From positions 1-11,083 of the forward strand of contig WFQV01000262.1 of NCBI GenBank assembly GCA_015486905.1: 11,083 bases of DNA, read 5' to 3'. The position numbers and the translations under genes are program-made. The notes beneath the pieces are model-generated. The model did not search any database. It was given only the letters and a program-made list of their open reading frames with translations, and was not told where the DNA came from. Shown here piece after piece: positions 6,464 through 11,083 of the stretch; position 1 is the first letter of the stretch, and each line of letters starts with the position of its first letter. The stretch is from Melioribacteraceae bacterium. Lineage in GTDB: Bacteria > Bacteroidota > Ignavibacteria > Ignavibacteriales > Melioribacteraceae.

Positions 6464-8965
6464 GTGAGCATTAAAAAATTTTTAATTTTTATTTTTGTGG
6501 CTCTGTCCTTTCCCTTGTTTGCTCAGGAGCACGAAAGTATTCACCAATTGGATTACGAAAAATACGGCTTCAAGAAAAAGGATTTTTCAAACAAAGTTCC
6601 TGCGAATGTTAATATTATTCCTCTTAACAACTCGGTTAAGAGTAACCTTTCAACTATTGTCTTCGGTTACCTCCCGGATTGGGAATATGTGGGAAGCTCT
6701 TACAAATATTTACGTTACGATTTGTTAACGCACATTGCTTGCTTCGATTTTTCAATTAATAAGGACGGTTACATCTCAAATCCTTCCGCTTGGCCTTGGA
6801 CGGATTTAATAAATGCTGCCCATAGTAAAGGTGTGAAAGTAATAATGACACTTGTAAGTTTCAACAAAGATGATATTCGAAATGTTCTAATCAACGGAAC
6901 GGTAAAACAAAGGCTAATCGGTAATGTGATTGCAAAGTTAAGTGCTTACAGACTTGACGGTGTGAATGTTGATTTCGAAGGACTTTACTCGGCGGATAAA
7001 GGTTCGCGTATTAATAGTTTTTTAAAAGCTCTTACCGATTCCGTTCATTCGCATTTTCCGCACGGCGAAGTTTCCTTTGCCGCACCTTCCGTTAATTGGG
7101 GAGGGCATTGGGACTTCGACGGTTTGGCGGCTTCCTGCGATTATCTTTTTATTATGGGTTACGACTTTTACGGTCACTTCAGCGATTACAGCGGTCCTTC
7201 CGCACCTTTAACAGGCGATACTTACAACATCACCAATACAATCGTTACGCAGTACGCTTCCGTTGTTGCCAATCATCCCGAAAAACTGATTCTCGGTGTG
7301 CCTTACTATGGGTTACATTTCAAAACGGAAAGTTCGTATCCGAATTCAAAAGTGGTAAAATTTATTAGTTCTCCCCGTTTCCGTTCGGCACAGGCGCAAG
7401 CTCAAATTTACGGAAGAATTTGGTCCGACAAATACAAAACTCCCTGGTACAGATGGAACGACGGTTCGTGGAACCAAGTTTGGTACGACGATGATGTGAG
7501 CCTCGGTTTAAAATATGACCTCGCTGATTCGCACAATCTTAAAGGAATAGGAATGTGGGCTTTAGGTTACGACGGTGAACGGCAGGAGCTTTGGAATTTA
7601 ATCGATATGCGATACGGCAGCGGTGTAATCCCGGCGCCAGGTGTACCAACTAATTTCAGAGTGCTTGCGGATACGGATTCAACGTTACGGCTTGAATTTG
7701 AAATTCCTTCACGGGCTACAAGTTTTATTGTTTGTATGAGTAAAGACGGAGTGCATTTCAATGACACCGCACGCGCGGTTGCAAACAATATTTTAGTCTC
7801 GGGGTTGTCGCCCGACACAGCATATTTCTTTAAGGTTGCGGCGGTTAATTCAACCGGGCGTTCCTCTTTCTCCGAAGTTTTAGGCGGTATTCCAGGCGAT
7901 AGTGCAAAGGTAAATACATTAATTGTTAACGGTTTCGACAGAGTTGACAACACAACAAATACTTTCGATTTAATTAAAAAGTACAGAGTGCCCTTCCTTC
8001 AGATAGGAAGGAAATTTGCCTCGACTTGCAACGAAGCTATTTTCCACGGTAAGGTTTCGCTGCGTAATTACAAAAATGTTTTTTGGATTTTAATGGACGA
8101 AAGCACTGCGGACGAAACGTTTAATTCTCTCGAGCAGGATTCGGTTAAAAAGTTTTTGGATGCCGGCGGAAACCTATTCGTTTCCGGTTCCGAAATAGGA
8201 TGGGACTTAGGTCGCAGTAGCTCAGGCAGTAATGATGTTTACTTTTACAATAATTATTTAAAAGCCTCTTACGTTAACGATGCACCTGAAGGGAAGCGAG
8301 CCACTTATTATTCGGTACAAGCTCTTTCCAACGGAATATTTAACGGCATTTCAAATTTTTATTTTGACAACGGTACCCACGGCACGATTGACGTTGATTG
8401 GCCGGATGCAATTCGTCCCGTAAACGGCGCACAGTCCGACCTTAAATTTGTGGGAGTAAGTACATCCAACGGTGTAGCGGGCATTTCTTACGTGGGTGAT
8501 TTCCCGCACGGAACAACGCCGGGTAAGTTAGTTTATTTCTCATTCCCTTACGAAGCCGTTTACCCCGATTCCAAAAGGACGGAGATTCTTCAAAAAGTTT
8601 TTGACTTTTTCGATAAATCTACCGCAGTAGAAAATCAAAATGAAATAATTCCTAATGAATTTACACTTTACCAAAATTATCCGAACCCCTTCGGTTTGGG
8701 TGCCGGAGCTGATAATCCTTCCACAACTATTAGTTTCTCAATACCTTCGCACGGTGACGTTACGTTAAGAATTTTTAATATTTTGGGGCAGTTGGTTTTC
8801 CAAAAGGATTTTCCCGAAATAGGGAAAGGACTTCACAAATTCGTTTGGAACGGGGTTAATTCGTTTAACAGGGAAGTAAGCTCGGGTACATACATTGCCA
8901 GCGTTGAATTTAAAAATGCAACCGGAATTTCAGCTAAGAATATTAAGCTGATGTTGGTTAAGTAA
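6464..8965 (+). CDS. Secreted GH18 glycoside hydrolase with FN3, GATase-like and T9SS sorting domains
   Basis: An 833-residue exported protein. Residues 1-20 are a signal peptide ending in LFA. Residues about 66-380 are a GH18 barrel: DGVNVDFE at 165-172 gives the catalytic acid E172 and D170 (the usual second Asp is N168), MGYDFYG at 231-237 is the substrate-binding MxYD motif, and W365 in GMWALGYDG closes the barrel. GH18 enzymes cut beta-1,4 links next to GlcNAc in chitin, peptidoglycan or similar glycans; the Asn variant recalls YaaH/SleL-type peptidoglycan-active members. Residues about 393-480 form a fibronectin III domain. Residues about 485-720 are an alpha/beta, GATase-like domain seen in secreted Bacteroidota proteins, with NGFDR (489-493), DESTADETF (545-553) and GGNLFVSGSE (568-577). 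LYQNYPNPF at 735-743 opens the type IX secretion sorting domain (733-833), so the protein is probably released or surface-anchored after T9SS export. No T9SS genes are in the window. Confidence 0.92.
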   Translation: MSIKKFLIFIFVALSFPLFAQEHESIHQLDYEKYGFKKKDFSNKVPANVNIIPLNNSVKSNLSTIVFGYLPDWEYVGSSYKYLRYDLLTHIACFDFSINKDGYISNPSAWPWTDLINAAHSKGVKVIMTLVSFNKDDIRNVLINGTVKQRLIGNVIAKLSAYRLDGVNVDFEGLYSADKGSRINSFLKALTDSVHSHFPHGEVSFAAPSVNWGGHWDFDGLAASCDYLFIMGYDFYGHFSDYSGPSAPLTGDTYNITNTIVTQYASVVANHPEKLILGVPYYGLHFKTESSYPNSKVVKFISSPRFRSAQAQAQIYGRIWSDKYKTPWYRWNDGSWNQVWYDDDVSLGLKYDLADSHNLKGIGMWALGYDGERQELWNLIDMRYGSGVIPAPGVPTNFRVLADTDSTLRLEFEIPSRATSFIVCMSKDGVHFNDTARAVANNILVSGLSPDTAYFFKVAAVNSTGRSSFSEVLGGIPGDSAKVNTLIVNGFDRVDNTTNTFDLIKKYRVPFLQIGRKFASTCNEAIFHGKVSLRNYKNVFWILMDESTADETFNSLEQDSVKKFLDAGGNLFVSGSEIGWDLGRSSSGSNDVYFYNNYLKASYVNDAPEGKRATYYSVQALSNGIFNGISNFYFDNGTHGTIDVDWPDAIRPVNGAQSDLKFVGVSTSNGVAGISYVGDFPHGTTPGKLVYFSFPYEAVYPDSKRTEILQKVFDFFDKSTAVENQNEIIPNEFTLYQNYPNPFGLGAGADNPSTTISFSIPSHGDVTLRIFNILGQLVFQKDFPEIGKGLHKFVWNGVNSFNREVSSGTYIASVEFKNATGISAKNIKLMLVK

Positions 8966-9014
8966 AAATTTAATGTGGCAATGAAGGGGAAGTTTTTTAA
9001 CATTATTATCTGCA

Positions 9015-9039
9015 GGTAGGCAGGTGATGAATTAATAAT
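9015..9039. repeat. Partial copy of the GGTAGGCA element
   Basis: ggtaggcaggtg (9015-9026) matches 10727-10738 at 11 of 12 positions, and the similar AT tails that follow (atgaattaataat here, tttaattaaataat there) extend the likeness. The left arm of the palindrome seen at 10719-10734 is degraded here. Confidence 0.6.
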
Positions 9040-9181
9040 GCGTGAAGAGTAAATTGATTGGTTGGTTGGATGATTGGATGAATGATCCGACTTTGCCCTC
9101 TCTGTGCTCGGTGTTCGTTGCGAAAGATTTAATGATTTGATGATTGTTATTTTATTTTTTGATTAGAGACTGAGTTTAAGG

Positions 9182-9205
9182 TTAAGGTTGAGATTAAGGT
9201 TGAGA
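9182..9205. repeat. 12-bp perfect tandem duplication
   Basis: ttaaggttgaga occurs at 9182-9193 and again at 9194-9205 without mismatch. A degenerate partial unit (tttaagg) lies immediately before it. It is non-coding, with no evident function. Confidence 0.85.
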
Positions 9206-9282
9206 CTTGCTGCCGATTACAGAAAAACAAAGTTTACAAAATAATTTTAACAAAGCTCCACATGAGCGACATTTCATTAACC

Positions 9283-9298
9283 CCGAGCTTTAGCTCGG
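9283..9298. repeat. Small hairpin with TTTA loop (hairpin 2)
   Basis: CCGAGC (9283-9288) pairs perfectly with GCTCGG (9293-9298) around TTTA (9289-9292). No T-run follows, so it is not a standard terminator. Its loop matches hairpin 1 while its arms are unrelated. Confidence 0.75.
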
Positions 9299-9312
9299 AG
9301 GTAGGAAGAGAG

Positions 9313-9330
9313 AAAACACTAAAGTGTTTT
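9313..9330. repeat. Small hairpin with TAAA loop (hairpin 3)
   Basis: AAAACAC (9313-9319) pairs perfectly with GTGTTTT (9324-9330) around TAAA (9320-9323), which is TTTA on the other strand. It lies 14 nt after hairpin 2. The GTG that could open a longer dehydroxylase reading frame (9324) is inside its right arm, an argument against that start. Confidence 0.75.
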
Positions 9331-9385
9331 GGCGCGATTTTTTGTTTTGCTCGTTTGGGGAAGATAAAAATCGTGACAAAACTTC

Positions 9386-9391
9386 GGAGGG
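9386..9391 (+). promoter_or_regulatory. Ribosome binding site deciding the ATG start at 9402
   Basis: GGAGGG lies ten bases upstream of the ATG at 9402. The alternative GTG at 9324 has only a weak purine stretch, falls inside a hairpin and would add 26 residues ahead of the FAD-binding motif. Confidence 0.8.
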
Positions 9392-9401
9392 AAATAATCA
9401 G

Positions 9402-10688
9402 ATGAAAAAAGTTTTAATAATTGGCGGAGGATTTGCGGGACTTTCAGCCGCCGTTTTTCTTGCCAAAGAAAATTTCAAAGTCACACTAATCGAGGCATCT
9501 CCAAATCTCGGTGGAAGAGCACGCTCATTTTACTCCCATTCAATCGGCGAAAATGTGGACAACGGTCAGCATATTTTAATGGGATGTTATTCATCGACGT
9601 TAAAATTCCTCAAAACAATCAATGCCTTGAACAATTTCGAGAGGTTTAAAAACCTTGAGGTCCCTTTCATTGAAAAAGGAGGCAGGCAAACTTTTCTTAA
9701 AGTACGCTCCTTTTTCTACCCGTTAAATCTTGTCGCAGCGCTTTCCCGTTTTAATGCAGTCCCAATAAGAAAAAGGATTAAACTTTTTATTCCTTTCTTT
9801 TCCCTTCTGAGTCCTAACGAAAGTTCCGCCCCAAATCTTAGCAGTTGGCTCATTTCCCTTAAGCAAGATTCCGAATTACAAAAAGCCTTCTGGAATGTTT
9901 TGAGTGTCGGGGCAATGAACACCACTCCGGAATTTTCCGACGTTAAGGTCTTTAAAAATGTCCTTTCGCAAATGTTCTTAAGAGGCAACAAAGGTTTTAA
10001 TTTTATTCTTCCCAAAAAGGGATTAACCGAAGCCTACGTTCTGCCGGCGAGAGATTTTATTATTTCGAGAGGCGGTAAAATTCTTCTTTCGGAAAGAGTC
10101 CTTTCGGTTGAAAAGACCGGTCAAAAAATTGCGAAGGTAATTACAAACAAAGCCGAATACTCCGATTTTAACTTTGTCGTTTCCTCAATCCCTTTTCCCT
10201 ATGCAAATAAAATTTTTGGAACGGAATTTTACCCCGGATTAGCTGACAATTTTCACTATTCCCCTATTTTAAATTTGCACGTAAAATTAAAAAGCAATCC
10301 CCTTACCTGCAAATTTGCCGCTTTAATTGATTCCAAAATACACTGGGTTTTTAATCACGGGAATTACATCACACTCGTAACGAGTGCGGCGGAAAATTTA
10401 ATTTCCAAAAGTAAAGAGGAGTTAAAGGAAATTCTTTTGGAAGAACTTCAAAACTACATTCCCCTTTTTTACAAGGAGTTGGTTGAAGGAATGGAAATCA
10501 TTAAAGAAAAGAGAGCGACTTTCGTTCCCTCGGCAAATCTCGAACGACTCAGAAAAAAAATTCAAAGCCCGTTTGAAAACCTTATTCTTTCCGGGGATTG
10601 GACATACGCAGGTTTGCCCGCCACAATTGAAAGCGCCGTCCTCAGCGGAATTAGAAGCGCAGAAACCATCTTAACACGTAAATCGTAA
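9402..10688 (+). CDS. hpnE: HpnE-type FAD-dependent hydroxysqualene dehydroxylase
   Basis: A 428-residue flavoprotein of the amine-oxidase/phytoene-desaturase fold. Residues 1-31 are the Rossmann FAD-binding unit: GGGFAG at 8-13 and the ribose-binding E31, then GGRARS at 38-42 onward. VDNGQHILMG (52-61), the LSVGAMNTTP stretch (167-176) and the C-terminal SGDWTYAGLPATIES (397-411, FAD contact) are characteristic of the squalene-associated HpnE branch rather than of ordinary phytoene desaturases. In the HpnC-HpnD-HpnE route the enzyme reduces hydroxysqualene to squalene, feeding hopanoids or C30 carotenoids. The start at 9402 is chosen from the GGAGGG site and because the FAD fold normally begins within a few residues of the N-terminus; a 26-residue longer frame opens at the GTG at 9324. 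No hpnC, hpnD or squalene cyclase gene is adjacent. A related carotenoid-type desaturase role cannot be fully excluded. Confidence 0.85.
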   Translation: MKKVLIIGGGFAGLSAAVFLAKENFKVTLIEASPNLGGRARSFYSHSIGENVDNGQHILMGCYSSTLKFLKTINALNNFERFKNLEVPFIEKGGRQTFLKVRSFFYPLNLVAALSRFNAVPIRKRIKLFIPFFSLLSPNESSAPNLSSWLISLKQDSELQKAFWNVLSVGAMNTTPEFSDVKVFKNVLSQMFLRGNKGFNFILPKKGLTEAYVLPARDFIISRGGKILLSERVLSVEKTGQKIAKVITNKAEYSDFNFVVSSIPFPYANKIFGTEFYPGLADNFHYSPILNLHVKLKSNPLTCKFAALIDSKIHWVFNHGNYITLVTSAAENLISKSKEELKEILLEELQNYIPLFYKELVEGMEIIKEKRATFVPSANLERLRKKIQSPFENLILSGDWTYAGLPATIESAVLSGIRSAETILTRKS

Positions 10689-10718
10689 TGCCGGATTATG
10701 AATATTGAATTATGAACC

Positions 10719-10752
10719 TGCCTGCCGGTAGGCAAGTGTTTAATTAAATAAT
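10719..10752. repeat. Near-palindromic TGCCTGCCGGTAGGCA element with AT tail
   Basis: TGCCTG (10719-10724) pairs with TAGGCA (10729-10734), with one G-T wobble, around CCGG. The right arm and tail recur at 9015-9039. Only a weak AT-rich tail follows, so use as a terminator of the dehydroxylase gene 30 nt upstream is possible but not supported strongly. Confidence 0.65.
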
Positions 10753-10847
10753 CCGTTAAAATCCTGTTGCAATCCGTGTCATCCGTGTTCTATCCCCTCC
10801 CCAATCAGAGGCAATCATAAGCCATCATGAAAAATCTGCGTCCTATC
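10751..10847. repeat. Dispersed intergenic element, copy B
   Basis: Same orientation as copy A at 341-430. The 22-bp block at 10772-10793 is identical and the 35-bp block at 10813-10847 differs at four positions. Upstream of the shared core, further atccgt/atcctg words (10751-10765) give four degenerate units at roughly 10-bp spacing. There is no coding potential. Confidence 0.85.
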
Positions 10848-10970
10848 ACTCGTCAATCATTGAGGTGGAAAAGTAAAGTTCATAAAAACAAAGTTGCAAT
10901 CGAGAAATGGAAAAGTTAAATAGGGAAATGAGGATGTAAAAACCAAAGATAAAAACGGTTAGGCTATGCT

Positions 10971-10986
10971 CGTACATTCGTACATT
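10971..10986. repeat. 8-bp tandem pair at the 3' end of the YoeB fragment
   Basis: cgtacatt occurs at 10971-10978 and 10979-10986. Its last two bases overlap the minus-strand stop codon of the YoeB fragment (10985-10987). Confidence 0.75.
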
Positions 10987-11083
10987 ATCTGTCATAATGA
11001 TATTTACAACTGTATATTAATATCTCTTGGTCAATAACTTGGTAAACAAGTCTGTGTTCCCGGTCAATCCGTCTCGACCAAAA
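10985..11083 (-). CDS. yoeB: YoeB-family toxin, C-terminal fragment (truncated by the window end)
   Basis: Reading the minus strand from the window edge gives 32 residues and a TAA stop at 10987-10985. The fragment starts FWSRRI, continues to EHRLVY and ends in CKYHYDR. This lines up without gaps with the last 30 residues of E. coli YoeB (FWSRRI..EHRLVY...C.YHY). The key RNase residues of that part are kept: the Arg of EHR (R65 in E. coli) and the terminal His-Tyr (H83, Y84). YoeB is a ribosome-dependent mRNA endonuclease of the RelE superfamily, neutralised by the antitoxin YefM. The first two thirds of the toxin, including the equivalent of E46, and the antitoxin gene normally just upstream would lie beyond 11083. 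A two-residue tail (DR) follows the usual YHY end. The visible part has no frameshift, so it is probably intact in the genome. Confidence 0.9.
   Translation of the reverse strand, partial: FWSRRIDREHRLVYQVIDQEILIYSCKYHYDR

Larger units (their letters stand above)
8966..9401. other. Non-coding region rich in short repeats and hairpins
   Basis: No supported gene in 436 nt. From left to right it holds a half copy of a near-palindromic element (9015-9039), a degenerate ggttggatgattggatga stretch (9054-9086), a 7-bp pair ctctgtg/ctcggtg (9100-9113), a perfect 12-bp tandem pair (9182-9205), a GCTC-cacat-GAGC mini-hairpin (about 9255-9267) and two TTTA/TAAA hairpins (9283-9298, 9313-9330). No clear terminator follows the GH18 stop and no convincing promoter precedes the dehydroxylase gene. 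Confidence 0.7.
10689..10984. other. Non-coding region with dispersed repeats
   Basis: No gene is supported on either strand in this 296-nt space. It holds an attatgaatattgaattatgaa-like degenerate repeat (about 10695-10716), the near-palindromic element (10719-10752), copy B of the dispersed element (10751-10847) and an AT-rich stretch with two similar tggaaaagt words (10866-10874, 10909-10917). It separates the convergent dehydroxylase gene and YoeB fragment. No strong terminator is visible. Confidence 0.65.

Noticed and set aside
7567..7953. Minus-strand ORF of 128 codons inside the GH18 gene
   Set aside because: It is a shadow of the coding frame, which carries clear GH18, FN3 and GATase-like motifs; no start signal or motif was seen in the antisense product.
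9154..9161. Promoter-like TTATTTTTTG upstream of hpnE
   Set aside because: The spacing is one T too long for TAnnTTTG and it lies about 240 nt from the start, with repeats and hairpins between.
9716..10015. Minus-strand ORF of 99 codons inside hpnE
   Set aside because: It is antisense to conserved HpnE sequence and has no recognisable motif.

Overview
The window is one AT-rich bacterial contig fragment. It most likely comes from the FCB group (Bacteroidota, Ignavibacteriota or Chlorobiota), and an Ignavibacteria-type organism fits best. The clues are a type IX secretion C-terminal domain with an LYQNYPNPF motif, two promoter-like TATTTTTG boxes matching the Bacteroidota -7 consensus TAnnTTTG, weak Shine-Dalgarno sequences, and intergenic spaces full of short degenerate repeats. 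The lineage is an inference; no rRNA or tRNA gene is present to confirm it.

Layout. Positions 1-23 are not genomic: they are the end of a Nextera/Tn5 sequencing adapter. Positions 24-510 are non-coding and hold short repeats and a promoter-like box. Positions 511-6346 form a tight five-gene plus-strand operon: a NodB-type polysaccharide deacetylase, a processive family 2 glycosyltransferase, a DUF1207-like outer-membrane beta-barrel candidate, an M50 site-2 metalloprotease, and a PiT phosphate transporter with a PhoU-like tail. The first four genes overlap by 13, 4 and 1 nt, and the transporter follows after 16 nt. A second promoter-like box precedes a large secreted GH18 protein (6464-8965) with a fibronectin III domain, a GATase-like domain and a T9SS sorting tail. 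A 436-nt non-coding region rich in repeats and hairpins follows. Then comes an HpnE-type FAD-dependent hydroxysqualene dehydroxylase (9402-10688, start corrected from an upstream GTG). The last 395 nt are non-coding repeats plus, on the minus strand at the extreme end, the C-terminal 32 codons of a YoeB-family toxin.

How the genes work together. The deacetylase, glycosyltransferase and beta-barrel resemble the parts list of a surface-polysaccharide synthesis, modification and export system (PgaC/PgaB/PgaA-like logic), but this is inferred only from order and overlap. The protease and phosphate transporter share the transcription unit without an obvious functional link. The GH18 protein is an exported glycan hydrolase. 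HpnE belongs to squalene synthesis (hopanoid or C30 carotenoid precursors); its usual partners HpnC and HpnD are not in the window.

The most unusual signals are non-coding. One is a set of three small hairpins sharing a TTTA loop (or its complement) with completely different but self-complementary arms. Another is a dispersed element present once near each end of the window. A third is a near-palindromic element present twice. I see no IS element, CRISPR array, prophage, tRNA or rRNA.
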